From contig NZ_CAMXCM010000001.1 of the NCBI RefSeq assembly GCF_947179015.1, positions 917,387 to 981,386 of the forward strand: a DNA stretch of 64,000 nucleotides, in the 5' to 3' direction. Numbering within the stretch: the stretch's first letter is position 1; each line of letters opens with the position of its first letter. The notes under the pieces were generated by a model. The model was not told where the DNA came from. It did no database searches and saw only the letters and a program-made list of their open reading frames with translations. This DNA is from Commensalibacter communis (lineage in GTDB: Bacteria > Pseudomonadota > Alphaproteobacteria > Acetobacterales > Acetobacteraceae). A program made the position numbers and the translations under genes. Of the stretch, positions 34,444-43,416 are shown piece after piece.

Positions 34444-36660
34444 ATGTGTCCTCATATTCTACCTGTATTATTACCTTATCCTTTCATAGAACCTTTTTAT
34501 TATCAAGTTCCGCTCGAACTTGAACATAGCTCTCTTATACCTGGTACAATCGTCATCGTTCCATTGAATAATCGCGAAGAAATTGGTGTTATTTGGGAAA
34601 AACATGCTTTACCAAAAGGCATTGCCTTACCCGAGGAAGAACCTAAAAAAATAAAAAAAATAAAGTCAATTATTTCAATTATACCTATTCCTCCATTACC
34701 TTCTATCCTACTCCAATTTATAGATTGGGTTGCTGCCTATACATTATCACCACCAGGGCTAGTATTAGCCATTGCTTTACGTGGCATTCAAACCTATGCT
34801 TCAACCAACGCCCCTAAAACAGGATGGGTTTTATCTGATCTACCAACAGATAAACTCCGTATAACCCCTGCCCGTGAGAAAATTCTTCAATTTTTAAGGG
34901 GTAAAGAATCCCCATTTACCACTGGCTTCTTAGTGGACGCATTACAAGTCAGTTCTAGTGTCATTCAAAATCTTGCCAAAGCGGGTATTCTAGAAGAAAA
35001 ATTACTCCCCTATCATTCTCCTTTCTTGGAACCCGATCCCTCTTTTCATATCCCGCAATTATCAGAAGAGCAACAAGAGGCTGCTGATTTTCTAAGCACA
35101 AAAGTCAATAACAAAGAATTCTCTGTTACTTTATTACAAGGGGTCACAGGTTCAGGAAAAACCGAAGTTTATATGCAGGCCATCGCGACTTGTATTGAAC
35201 AAGGGCAACAGGTTTTAATATTACTTCCTGAAATTGCACTCTCTTCACAATGGGTAGAACGATTTGAAAAACGTTTTGGCGTTAAGCCTGCACTTTGGCA
35301 TTCTGACTTAACTAACAAACAACGAAAACTTACTTGGCAAGCCGTTATCAAAAATGAAGTATCTGTTCTCGTCGGCGCAAGGTCAGCTTTGTTCCTCCCC
35401 TTTACCCATTTGGGTCTAATCATCATTGATGAAGAGCATGAAACTTCTTTTAAACAAGAAGAAAATATTATTTACCATGCCAGAGATATGGCCATTGTTC
35501 GAGCCAGACTATCCAATTGCCCCGCTGTGTTAGTCTCAGCGACCCCATCACTCGAAACGCTGACCAATGCGTATCATCACAAATATCATCACTTAACCTT
35601 GACCGCACGTCACGGCGGAGCATCCATGCCTGATGTGCAAATTGTCGATTTACGGGCTACTCCACCCCATAGAGGCTTATTTTTATCGCCACCGTTAATC
35701 ACTGCCACTCAACAACGCTTAGAAAAAGGCGAACAAGTTCTATTCTTTTTAAATCGTCGAGGATATGCGCCATTGACGCTTTGTCGTGCTTGTGGTCATC
35801 GCCTTGAGTGTCCTCATTGTTCAGCGTGGTTAGTCGAACATCGCAGCACTCAACGACTGGTTTGCCATCATTGTGAATATTTTATTCCTATTCCCAAAGA
35901 ATGTCCTCACTGCGCTGCTCCAGATAGTATGGTTCCGATTGGACCAGGGATAGAACGAATTACAGAAGAAGCACGCGCATCGTTTCCTGATGCCAAAATC
36001 CTTGTAATGTCCAGTGATAATTTAACCAGCCCCAAAGCCACCGCAGAAGCCATCCGTCAGATTGATAAAAAAGAAGTTAATTTGATTATCGGCACCCAGA
36101 TTGTCGCCAAAGGCTGGCACTTTCCTTTCTTAACGTTAGTGGGTGTGATTGATGCTGATCTTGGACTAAGTGGTGCTGATTTACGAGCCTCTGAAAAAAC
36201 ATTGCAACTGCTACACCAAGTTGGAGGTCGAGCTGGACGCGCACAATCTCCAGGGATCGTCATGTTACAAAGCTACCTTGCCGATCATCCCGTCATGGAA
36301 ACATTGGTTAAAGGTGATTTTAATGAATTTATGTTACAAGAAGCCGCAGAACGACAAATGGGATTTTGGCCGCCTTATGGTCGTCTGGCTGCAATTATTG
36401 TCAGTGCAGATACGAATGATGAAGCCATGCAAATTGCTTATGAACTTGGACAAAACGCCCCACAAATGGAAGGTGTCATAGTCCTTGGCCCTGCCCCTGC
36501 ACCTTTGGCTTTACTACGCAATCGCTATCGGCAACGGTTGTTACTCAGAACACAAAAACATATCGCTATTCAACCGATTTTACATCAATGGCTATCCAGC
36601 GTAAAAGCTAAGAAAAGCGTTAAGATTGATGTGGATATTGATCCCATCTCATTTTTATAA
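34444..36660 (+). CDS. priA: Primosomal protein N' (replication restart helicase PriA)
   Basis: A 738-residue SF2 helicase that recognises stalled forks and reloads the replisome. An N-terminal 3'-DNA-binding domain is followed by the helicase core with Walker A GVTGSGKTEVYMQ (near residue 234) and the DEEH box LIIIDEEHETSFKQ, then the PriA zinc-binding insert with paired cysteines (CRACGHRLECPHC and CHHCEYFIPIPKECPHC), helicase motif IGTQIVAKGWHFP, and LHQVGGRAGRA. Length matches the family. It is preceded by about 120 AT-rich bases and followed at 12 bases by an LprI-like gene. Confidence 0.95.
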   Translation: MCPHILPVLLPYPFIEPFYYQVPLELEHSSLIPGTIVIVPLNNREEIGVIWEKHALPKGIALPEEEPKKIKKIKSIISIIPIPPLPSILLQFIDWVAAYTLSPPGLVLAIALRGIQTYASTNAPKTGWVLSDLPTDKLRITPAREKILQFLRGKESPFTTGFLVDALQVSSSVIQNLAKAGILEEKLLPYHSPFLEPDPSFHIPQLSEEQQEAADFLSTKVNNKEFSVTLLQGVTGSGKTEVYMQAIATCIEQGQQVLILLPEIALSSQWVERFEKRFGVKPALWHSDLTNKQRKLTWQAVIKNEVSVLVGARSALFLPFTHLGLIIIDEEHETSFKQEENIIYHARDMAIVRARLSNCPAVLVSATPSLETLTNAYHHKYHHLTLTARHGGASMPDVQIVDLRATPPHRGLFLSPPLITATQQRLEKGEQVLFFLNRRGYAPLTLCRACGHRLECPHCSAWLVEHRSTQRLVCHHCEYFIPIPKECPHCAAPDSMVPIGPGIERITEEARASFPDAKILVMSSDNLTSPKATAEAIRQIDKKEVNLIIGTQIVAKGWHFPFLTLVGVIDADLGLSGADLRASEKTLQLLHQVGGRAGRAQSPGIVMLQSYLADHPVMETLVKGDFNEFMLQEAAERQMGFWPPYGRLAAIIVSADTNDEAMQIAYELGQNAPQMEGVIVLGPAPAPLALLRNRYRQRLLLRTQKHIAIQPILHQWLSSVKAKKSVKIDVDIDPISFL

Positions 36661-36672
36661 AGATTACATAAG

Positions 36673-37332
36673 ATGCTATTAAAAAATTCTTTTTTAATTA
36701 TAACCCTTTTCGGATTTCTATTCTGTGCAAAAACTTCCCTTGCCAGAGAAGCCTGCAACGATGGCAGTCCTATGACAGCAGACATTATGAATTGTCTTAT
36801 GATTGATTATGAAAAAAGTGATAAGCAATTAAACACGCTGTATCATACCATAATACAAAATTTATCAGTTCCCGAACAGAAACAACTTAAATCGTCACAA
36901 ATCAAATGGATTAAAAGTAAAGATGAGTGTAATCGATTCTATAATGATATGGAATATGGACATGAAGGTCGTTTTTCTGTTGTTGTTTGTCAAACTCAGA
37001 AAACAGATAGCCGTATCAAATATCTCACTATTTACCAACAATGTTATCAAGTGAGTTCTCAACATTCAAATATAAAAAGCTGTTTATGGGATGAATATCA
37101 AAAATTAGATCAACAACTCAACCTAGTTTATAAACAAGTTTTATCCAAATCTTCCAATGAAAAGCAAAAAGATATCAAAAAAGACGAAAGAGAGTGGATT
37201 AAAGAAAAAGATATTGCTTGTAATAAATACAAAAATATTAATGACAAAAATTCAAGTAGAATTGAATGTCTTATTGAAAGAACACAAGAACAAGTATCCA
37301 TACTTGAATCTCAATTAAAGGAAAATGAATAA
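36673..37332 (+). CDS. Exported LprI-like protein with two repeats
   Basis: A 219-residue exported protein. The signal peptide spans about 1-24 (LIITLFGFLFCAKTSLA). The mature part contains two tandem copies of the LprI/DUF1311 motif: CLMIDYEKSDKQLNTLYH with QIKWIKSKDECNRF, and CLWDEYQKLDQQLNLVYK with REWIKEKDIACNKY. Each copy has the paired cysteines typical of the family. Mycobacterial LprI inhibits lysozyme; most homologues are of unknown function. A periplasmic role in protecting the envelope is plausible but inferred. It is 12 bases downstream of priA, yet function suggests no link. Confidence 0.8.
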   Translation: MLLKNSFLIITLFGFLFCAKTSLAREACNDGSPMTADIMNCLMIDYEKSDKQLNTLYHTIIQNLSVPEQKQLKSSQIKWIKSKDECNRFYNDMEYGHEGRFSVVVCQTQKTDSRIKYLTIYQQCYQVSSQHSNIKSCLWDEYQKLDQQLNLVYKQVLSKSSNEKQKDIKKDEREWIKEKDIACNKYKNINDKNSSRIECLIERTQEQVSILESQLKENE

Positions 37333-37339
37333 GAAATAT

Positions 37340-38110
37340 TTAACCCTTACCAGTCACCTTATTCACATAATCCCTCGGCGTAAATCCCAGCCTCTGTTTA
37401 AACACGGTGGTAAACGCGCTGGGGCTATCATATCCGACTTGCAAAGCAACCTGAGTAATCGGTTCGCCAGAGGTTAACAGTTCCAAAGCAACTTGCATCC
37501 GTTTTCTACGGAGCCATTCGACAAAGCTCAACCCTGTTTGTTTATAAAATTGACGCGTAACGGTTCGATCACTTACCTTTAATCGTTTAGAAAAATCCGC
37601 CACAGACCAAGGGTAGTCTAGATTTTTAGATATATAGCGACAGATTTCTTGATACTCAGCATCTTTAGGATAAGGCAGTTCAAAGGCATATAAATCCGAC
37701 AAAGAACGTAATTCATTTAAAAAAAGCTCAATCGTCCATTCTTCAATAGAATGAGGTAAATAATGACTATCGATCCCAACCAGTTTGGGCATCAACGCAT
37801 GCATTAACGGCGAAATATTCACAACTTGAGTTTTATAGGGAAAATCAGCACGCGCAAACGGATCAACATAGATACTATATAAAGACGTATCTTTAAGCAT
37901 TGTCAGCTTATGCATCGATCCTGCAATAATCCAAATACCATCTTTTTCTGTAATGACCGAGCAGCTTGTCTGTGTTTCTACTCGAATCAGCCCTTTTTTG
38001 ATGACCAGTAATTGCACACACTCATGCCGATGCAGTTTGTCTTCAAACTGCTCACTCGAAAAATGATATTCTTTGACGGATAAAAGGGTCAAAACAGACA
38101 AACCATTCAT
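37340..38110 (-). CDS. AraC-family transcriptional regulator
   Basis: A 256-residue regulator. The N-terminal part (about 1-130) is a cupin-like sensor domain (DKLHRHECVQLLVIKKGLIRVET), and the C-terminal part (about 155-250) holds two helix-turn-helix motifs: WSVADFSKRLKVSDRTVTRQF and ITQVALQVGYDSPSAFTTVF, followed by LGFTPRDY. This is the cupin-AraC layout of regulators that often control an adjacent efflux or metabolic gene. It is divergent from leuA; the shared interval has an inverted repeat that may be its operator. The ligand is unknown. Confidence 0.88.
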   Translation of the reverse strand: MNGLSVLTLLSVKEYHFSSEQFEDKLHRHECVQLLVIKKGLIRVETQTSCSVITEKDGIWIIAGSMHKLTMLKDTSLYSIYVDPFARADFPYKTQVVNISPLMHALMPKLVGIDSHYLPHSIEEWTIELFLNELRSLSDLYAFELPYPKDAEYQEICRYISKNLDYPWSVADFSKRLKVSDRTVTRQFYKQTGLSFVEWLRRKRMQVALELLTSGEPITQVALQVGYDSPSAFTTVFKQRLGFTPRDYVNKVTGKG

Positions 38111-38117
38111 GCTATAT

Positions 38118-38137
38118 ATTATCGAACATACGATAAT
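38118..38137. promoter_or_regulatory. Inverted repeat between AraC gene and leuA
   Basis: ATTATCG at 38118-38124 and CGATAAT at 38131-38137 form a perfect 7-bp inverted repeat around a 6-base spacer, 8 bases upstream of the AraC-type start codon. It may be an operator for that regulator, but the assignment is inference. Confidence 0.45.
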
Positions 38138-38151
38138 TTACAGCAATTTTA

Positions 38152-38256
38152 ATGCCAACAACAGAACAAATTGTCCATTTTGAGCAAAAACATGTCTGGA
38201 CTTCAAAAGCGAATCAAATTGACCTTGGTTATACTATTCTTAATCGTCATGAATAA
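38152..38256 (+). CDS. Possible 34-residue leader or small ORF before leuA
   Basis: An ATG at 38152 opens a 35-codon frame ending at TAA 38254-38256, 22 bases before leuA. The peptide starts MPTTEQIVHFEQKHVW. It has only two Leu codons and no Leu run, so it is not a classical leu attenuator peptide, and its ribosome binding site is weak. It could be chance. It is listed because it fills most of the leuA leader and runs in the same direction. Confidence 0.2.
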   Translation: MPTTEQIVHFEQKHVWTSKANQIDLGYTILNRHE

Positions 38257-38278
38257 AGACATTTAAAAGGTAAAACCA

Positions 38279-39946
38279 ATGTTGACTAATCCAGAAACAA
38301 AATACCGTCCATTTAACGCATTCCCTTTTCCTGAACGCACATGGCCGAATAACACCATTACCAAGGCTCCGATTTGGTGTGCTGTGGATATGCGTGATGG
38401 CAATCAATCTTTAATCAACCCTATGGATCATGATCGTAAAATTCGGTTTTTTAAATTATTAGTCGATTGTGGCTTTAAACATATTGAAGTCGGCTTTCCA
38501 TCCGCCTCTGAGACAGAATTTAACTTTGTTCGTTACTTAATTGACAACAACATGATCCCTGAAGATGTCACTATTCAGGTATTAACGGCTGCCAGACCAG
38601 AATTGATCGAACGCACTTTTGAAGCGTTAAAAGGTGCAAAAAAAGTCGTCATTCACGTCTATAACGCCATTGCGGAAATCTTCAGACGAATTGTGTTCAA
38701 TAAATCTCAAGACGAAATTATCGATATGGCCACGACAGCCACACAATTAGTGGTCGATCATTGTAATAAAAATCCAGAAACTCATTGGACATTTGAATAT
38801 TCGCCCGAGAATTTTTCGTTGGCTGAAATCGATTACGCCATTCGTATTTGTGAAGCGGTGGCTGATGTATGGAAACCTTCCGAACAAAGACCAATGATTA
38901 TCAATTTACCCAGCTCTGTAGAAGCCAGCACTCCGAACGTCTTTGCCGATCAGATCGAATATTTTTGCACGCATTTTTCACAAAGAGACAAAGTATGCAT
39001 CAGCGTCCATCCTCATAATGACCGCGGCACCGCCATTGCAACCGCAGAATTATCCTTACTAGCCGGTGCTGATCGTATCGAAGGTTGCTTATTTGGTAAT
39101 GGCGAACGTACAGGCAATGCTGATTTGGTTGTATTGGCTTTGAATCTATATTCCCAAGGGATCCATCCTAACCTTGATTTCCATGATATTAAACATATTG
39201 GTGAAGTGGTCAAAGAATGTAACGAGCTTCCAATTCATCCAAGACATCCTTATGTTGGTGATTTAGTATTTAGTGCATTTTCTGGTAGCCACCAAGATGC
39301 CATTAAAAAAGGCTTTCAAAATCGCCAAAAACAAAATCATACTTATTGGGAAATGCCTTATTTGCCAATTGACCCTGCTGATTTGGGATGTAGCTATGAA
39401 GCCGTCATTCGCGTGAACAGCCAATCTGGAAAAAGTGGCGCTGCTTGGATTTTACAACAAAATCATGGAATTGAATTGCCACCGCATTTACAACGCGAAT
39501 TTAGTACTATTATCCAACAAAAAACAGATCAATCAGGTCATGAATTAACCCCTGCTGAAATCTGGTCTATTTTCCGTGAACATTATGGCTTAACAGGTCA
39601 AAACAAATTGACTTTGCAAGAATTCAATGTCGAGCAAAATGCGCCCAACAGCACTAAATTGAAATTAACATTGAATATTGATGGTAAAAAATCAACAATG
39701 GAAGGTGAAGGTAACGGTGTATTATCCGCAGGAACAGCAATCTTAAAAGAAAAAACCCATCTAGATTTTCGTATTGTAGAATATAATGAACATACTTTAG
39801 GGAAAAATAGTGATAGTCGTTCAATAAGCTATATTAAATGTTCTAATAAAACGGGTGAGAGCTTCTGGGGAGTTGCGATCGATAACGATATTCTTAGCTC
39901 TTCTTTGAAAGCATTATTAAACGCAGTCAGTAAATTTGTCGGCTAA
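38279..39946 (+). CDS. leuA: 2-isopropylmalate synthase
   Basis: A 555-residue LeuA of the long (type 2) class, joining acetyl-CoA and 2-oxoisovalerate in the first step of leucine synthesis. The catalytic TIM barrel holds VDMRDGNQSLINPMD with the metal-binding Asp, VGFPSASETEFNF, and HPHNDRGTAIATAEL with metal-binding His residues. The C-terminal LeuA allosteric dimer domain (about 425-555) binds leucine for feedback inhibition. AAAAGG 9 bases before the ATG supports the start. The other leu genes are not nearby; ilvE, another branched-chain enzyme, lies 10 kb away. Confidence 0.93.
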   Translation: MLTNPETKYRPFNAFPFPERTWPNNTITKAPIWCAVDMRDGNQSLINPMDHDRKIRFFKLLVDCGFKHIEVGFPSASETEFNFVRYLIDNNMIPEDVTIQVLTAARPELIERTFEALKGAKKVVIHVYNAIAEIFRRIVFNKSQDEIIDMATTATQLVVDHCNKNPETHWTFEYSPENFSLAEIDYAIRICEAVADVWKPSEQRPMIINLPSSVEASTPNVFADQIEYFCTHFSQRDKVCISVHPHNDRGTAIATAELSLLAGADRIEGCLFGNGERTGNADLVVLALNLYSQGIHPNLDFHDIKHIGEVVKECNELPIHPRHPYVGDLVFSAFSGSHQDAIKKGFQNRQKQNHTYWEMPYLPIDPADLGCSYEAVIRVNSQSGKSGAAWILQQNHGIELPPHLQREFSTIIQQKTDQSGHELTPAEIWSIFREHYGLTGQNKLTLQEFNVEQNAPNSTKLKLTLNIDGKKSTMEGEGNGVLSAGTAILKEKTHLDFRIVEYNEHTLGKNSDSRSISYIKCSNKTGESFWGVAIDNDILSSSLKALLNAVSKFVG

Positions 39947-39960
39947 TCTAATGTAAAAAT

Positions 39961-39995
39961 AAGTTTCTGATATAAATTTGAAATATCAGAAACTT
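39961..39995. terminator. Terminator between leuA and the epimerase gene
   Basis: A perfect 13-bp inverted repeat (AAGTTTCTGATAT at 39961-39973 and its complement at 39983-39995) lies between convergent genes. On the minus strand it is followed by an ATTTTT tract, so it best ends the epimerase transcript but may act both ways. Confidence 0.75.
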
Positions 39996-40009
39996 AATAA
40001 TGGTATTAA

Positions 40010-41005
40010 TTAAACGATTTGAAATCCTTTGTGAAAAGGATCTTCTTTATTAATCCAAATTGTATTAAATCCCGTTGAAATGGCACTGCCTTGAATTAAT
40101 GGAAGAATAGCAGGTTTTCCATTAATATCCGTTTCTGCTGCAATGGTTGCGATGAACTTACTATGAATATAGCTTTCATGAGTAAAGGCTTCTCCGACAG
40201 ACAATTGTTTTTTATGCCATAAATGCGCTATTCTTGCCGAAGTTCCTGTACCACAAGGACTGCGATCAATGGCTTTGTCCCCATAGAATACAGCGTTACG
40301 ACCACGTAAACGATCAGTTTGAGGATCAGCCCATAACACATGGCTGACGCCTTTAATGGTTGGATCCAAAGGATGCACTGGTTGAATAGCGTCTCGCATT
40401 AACGCACGGACAATCGGACTATATTTCAAAATTGCAGCTGCGCCAAGTTGATCGATGCTGTGATAATTTCCTTGAGGCTCAACGATTGCGTAAAAATTTC
40501 CACCGTACGCCACATCAACGGTTAATTGACCAAGCTCGGGAACATCAATCACAATCCCTGTTGCTTCAACAAAAGCAGGAATATTATGAATGGTCACAGC
40601 CGTAACTTTGTTACCTTCATATTGATAATCAATTTCGATAATCCCAGCAGGCACTTCTAATCTTAATTTACCAGGTATTCTGGGTTGTATTAATCCATGT
40701 TCTAACCCAAAAGTGACCAATCCAATCGTGCCATGCCCACACATTGGTAAGCAACCACTGGTTTCAATAAATAAAATCCCAGCATCAGTATCTTCTTGTG
40801 TAGGAGGATATAAAAATCCACCTGACATCATATCATGCCCACGAGGTTCGAAACATAAGCCTGTTCTAATCCAGTCAAAACGATTTAGAAAATCTTGTCG
40901 ACGTTCGCTCATATTTTTCCCTTTTAATAAGGGCGCGCCACCCGCAACCAATCGCACAGGATTTCCAGCGGTATGTCCATCTACACAAAAAAAAGTATGC
41001 TGCAT
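40010..41005 (-). CDS. 4-hydroxyproline 2-epimerase (proline racemase family)
   Basis: A 331-residue cytosolic enzyme that inverts trans-4-hydroxy-L-proline to cis-4-hydroxy-D-proline, the first degradation step. Both catalytic cysteines are present, in SGCLPMCGHGTIG and DRSPCGTGTSARIA; a Cys/Thr pair would instead mean a 3-hydroxyproline dehydratase. The N-terminus FFCVDGHTAGNPVRLV and FEPRGHDMMSG match the bacterial hydroxyproline epimerase group. The ATG at 41005 is preferred over the TTG at 41020; neither has a strong ribosome binding site. The gene follows the deaminase gene on the same strand after about 80 bases containing a hairpin. Pure proline racemase activity is a less likely alternative, given the pathway genes around it. 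Confidence 0.88.
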   Translation of the reverse strand: MQHTFFCVDGHTAGNPVRLVAGGAPLLKGKNMSERRQDFLNRFDWIRTGLCFEPRGHDMMSGGFLYPPTQEDTDAGILFIETSGCLPMCGHGTIGLVTFGLEHGLIQPRIPGKLRLEVPAGIIEIDYQYEGNKVTAVTIHNIPAFVEATGIVIDVPELGQLTVDVAYGGNFYAIVEPQGNYHSIDQLGAAAILKYSPIVRALMRDAIQPVHPLDPTIKGVSHVLWADPQTDRLRGRNAVFYGDKAIDRSPCGTGTSARIAHLWHKKQLSVGEAFTHESYIHSKFIATIAAETDINGKPAILPLIQGSAISTGFNTIWINKEDPFHKGFQIV

Positions 41006-41050
41006 GTTATTATTTTTCAATTCAAGTAAGGGAACAGAATATAAGCATCA

Positions 41051-41073
41051 TCTGGGGCGAATTTTACCCCAGA
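41051..41073 (-). other. Intercistronic hairpin in hydroxyproline operon
   Basis: TCTGGGG at 41051-41057 pairs with CCCCAGA at 41067-41073 around a 9-base loop, between the deaminase stop and the epimerase start. There is no T tract after it on the minus strand. It may stabilise the upstream message or tune epimerase expression. Confidence 0.5.
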
Positions 41074-41084
41074 GTTATATAGAC

Positions 41085-41990
41085 CTAAGCCGCAGTCGAT
41101 AACAAAGTTGGACGTGTTTTCGCTGCTTGTTCTACCATATCAATGATTTCTTTACGACGAGCGCCTTCTAATACATAACGTGGTTTACGGACACGTTCAT
41201 TACCACGACCCATAATTTGTTCAGCAAGCTTAATACATTGAACCAAATCATGTTCTGCATCCAGATGTAACAAAGGCATAAACCAACGATAAATTGCCAA
41301 TGCAGTTTTTAAATCACCTTTTTCTAAAGCAGCTACCAAAGCAACTGATTCTTGAGGAAATGCACTGGTTAAACCAGAAATCCAGCCTTTTGCGCCTAAT
41401 AATAACCCTTCGTAAGCCACATCATCCAACCCTGCCATCATTAAATAACGATCGCCAAAGGCATTATATAAATCTGTGTAACGTTTTGTATCAGGAGAGC
41501 TCTCTTTAACTGCAACAATATTTTTCACTTCAGTCAATTGTGACAAAACATTCGCACCGATATTCACGCGATATGCGTTGGGATTGTTATAAAGCATTAA
41601 TGGTAAATCTGTTGCTGCAGCAATGTCTTTGAAATGTGCAACCAATTCGTTTTCTTTAGGCACATATACCATTGCTGGTAAAACCATCAAACAATCTGCA
41701 CCGATTCGAGTAGCTTCTTTGGCAAATTTAACGCCACGGCCTGTCGTCATTTCAGAGATTCCCACAATAATAGGAACGCGTTTATTCACGACTTCACATG
41801 CTGCTTCTAAAACGCGAATCTTTTCTTCTGGTTCCAAAGAGTTATTTTCACCACAAGTACCCATGACGACCAACCCGTGAACGCCGTCTTTGATCAGTGC
41901 ATCTAATACATCTTGAGTCGCTTTGATATCAATAGAAAGATCAGGAGCAAACTGTGTTGTTGCTGCTGGGAAAACGCCGGTCCATTTCAT
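41085..41990 (-). CDS. Pyrroline-4-hydroxy-2-carboxylate deaminase (DapA family)
   Basis: A 301-residue class I aldolase-fold enzyme. The Schiff-base lysine lies in IVAVKESSPDTKRY (near residue 161), the catalytic Tyr in PLMLYNNPNAYR, and GTCGENNSLEPEEK is the carboxylate-binding region. In the hydroxyproline pathway a DapA-family deaminase (LhpC type) converts delta-1-pyrroline-4-hydroxy-2-carboxylate to 2-oxoglutarate semialdehyde with loss of ammonia. The assignment rests on the neighbours: epimerase after it, and oxidase and semialdehyde dehydrogenase genes divergent from it. True dihydrodipicolinate synthase is less likely in this setting. Confidence 0.85.
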   Translation of the reverse strand: MKWTGVFPAATTQFAPDLSIDIKATQDVLDALIKDGVHGLVVMGTCGENNSLEPEEKIRVLEAACEVVNKRVPIIVGISEMTTGRGVKFAKEATRIGADCLMVLPAMVYVPKENELVAHFKDIAAATDLPLMLYNNPNAYRVNIGANVLSQLTEVKNIVAVKESSPDTKRYTDLYNAFGDRYLMMAGLDDVAYEGLLLGAKGWISGLTSAFPQESVALVAALEKGDLKTALAIYRWFMPLLHLDAEHDLVQCIKLAEQIMGRGNERVRKPRYVLEGARRKEIIDMVEQAAKTRPTLLSTAA

Positions 41991-42073
41991 TGTGTATTTC
42001 CTTGTTCGATTTAAATGAAATTCTCTTCAGAATGTTACTTGTATTTTTTCACAAACAGGTTGTAATCTAATAC

Positions 42074-42118
42074 ATATTGTATATCGTATACGAAATACGA
42101 ATATATTTGTATATAAAA
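42074..42118. promoter_or_regulatory. Divergent promoter with GntR-type operator-like repeats
   Basis: The interval between the deaminase and oxidase genes holds overlapping repeats: ATATTGTATA at 42074-42083, a perfect palindrome TCGTATACGA at 42084-42093, and TTTGTATATAAA at 42107-42118. The first matches half of the long palindrome upstream of the cluster's own GntR gene, so this is a likely binding region for that regulator. Confidence 0.6.
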
Positions 42119-42141
42119 TTTTTGTGAGAAGCGAAAAAATT

Positions 42142-43386
42142 ATGGCCAATATGCAAAATAACGAAATGGTAATTATTGGCGGCGGTATTATCGGCTTGCT
42201 CAGTGCAATTCATTTGCAACGTGCTGGTTTGACCGTCACGATCATCCAAGATCAGCAATTTCCAGCCTCTTATGGGAATGCTGGACATATCGCTATTGAA
42301 CAAGTTATGCCATTGGCGAATCGTGAAAATGCCCTCACTGGATATAAAAGACTTTTTTGTATGGAGGGTGCATTGGATATTGGTTGGCAATATCCACATA
42401 AATGGCTTCCTTGGTTTGCAAACTATTTAAAAGCCAGTTTTTCAGAAAAACAAGTTAATGAAGGTAAAGAATCGATCAAATCTCTTTTGAATCATTCTGT
42501 TGCATCATGGGAAAGATTAGTCAATTTGATTAACCAACCCGATTTGTTGATGATTGATGGCCATTATGTGATTTACCATAACAAGGATAAAGGGAAACAA
42601 GGCTGTAATAATTGGCAAAACGCTGATATCGGTACAGCCAGCGTTCATTCTATGGACAAACAAACCTTAGAACGAATCAGCCAACAACTCAGCACCCAAC
42701 CTGTGAATGGTCTTTGTTTTGATAAAACAGGACAAATCAAAAATGTATCAACATTGTTAGAGGTTTGTAAGAATCATTTCATTGAACATGGTGGGATATT
42801 TAAATATGAGCATGTCACCTCCATTCAACCTGATAATGGACAGACTAAAATTACATTCGGTAACAATATTGCTATCACAAATCAAAACGTTTTGATTTGT
42901 GCTGGAGCAAGGTCTGGCGAATTATTAAAAAATATGGGGGAATATTTTCCTGTCATTGCCGAGCGCGGTTATCATATTGAATGGGAGCATGACGGCTCTT
43001 ATGATTTACCACCACTGGTTTTTGAAGATCATTCCTTTATTGTCACGCGGTTTGAAAACCGTTTACGTTTAGCATCTTTTGTTGAATTTACTCAATTCAG
43101 CGCCAAGCCAGATGAACGTAAATGGGGAAAATTAGAAGAATATGCCAATAAATTTGGGTTTTCAAGAAAATCAGAATTTAAACGGTGGGTTGGATCACGC
43201 CCGACTTTACCAGACTATCGACCTATCATTGGAAAAAGTAAGAAAAATCCTGGTTTATTTTTTGCCTTTGGTCATCAACATCTTGGACTAACGCTGGCTG
43301 CCATTACTGGCGAGATCATTACCGATCTAGTCATGGGTAAACAACCATCAGTCTCAATATCCGCTTTTCGACCTGATCGATTTTAA
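42142..43386 (+). CDS. FAD-dependent D-amino acid oxidase/dehydrogenase, probably for cis-4-hydroxy-D-proline
   Basis: A 414-residue DadA/DAO-family flavoprotein. The FAD-binding Rossmann motif is VIIGGGIIGLLSAIHL near the N-terminus, and the C-terminal family signature GSRPTLPDYRPIIG with GHQHLGLTLAAITG is present. By context it oxidises cis-4-hydroxy-D-proline to delta-1-pyrroline-4-hydroxy-2-carboxylate, passing electrons to O2 or the quinone pool. The ATG at 42142 is chosen over the in-frame GTG at 42124 because the latter only adds a polar leader. It is divergent from the deaminase gene and followed after 30 bases by the semialdehyde dehydrogenase gene. Confidence 0.87.
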   Translation: MANMQNNEMVIIGGGIIGLLSAIHLQRAGLTVTIIQDQQFPASYGNAGHIAIEQVMPLANRENALTGYKRLFCMEGALDIGWQYPHKWLPWFANYLKASFSEKQVNEGKESIKSLLNHSVASWERLVNLINQPDLLMIDGHYVIYHNKDKGKQGCNNWQNADIGTASVHSMDKQTLERISQQLSTQPVNGLCFDKTGQIKNVSTLLEVCKNHFIEHGGIFKYEHVTSIQPDNGQTKITFGNNIAITNQNVLICAGARSGELLKNMGEYFPVIAERGYHIEWEHDGSYDLPPLVFEDHSFIVTRFENRLRLASFVEFTQFSAKPDERKWGKLEEYANKFGFSRKSEFKRWVGSRPTLPDYRPIIGKSKKNPGLFFAFGHQHLGLTLAAITGEIITDLVMGKQPSVSISAFRPDRF

Positions 43387-43416
43387 TGTTCATCACCCTT
43401 TAGGAGAAATTATTTA

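Noticed and set aside
36585-36785. Minus-strand frame across the priA/LprI junction
   Set aside because: It runs antisense to two well-supported genes and has no family pattern.
41085-41990. dapA for lysine synthesis
   Set aside because: DapA family fold is shared, but position inside the hydroxyproline cluster favours the deaminase.
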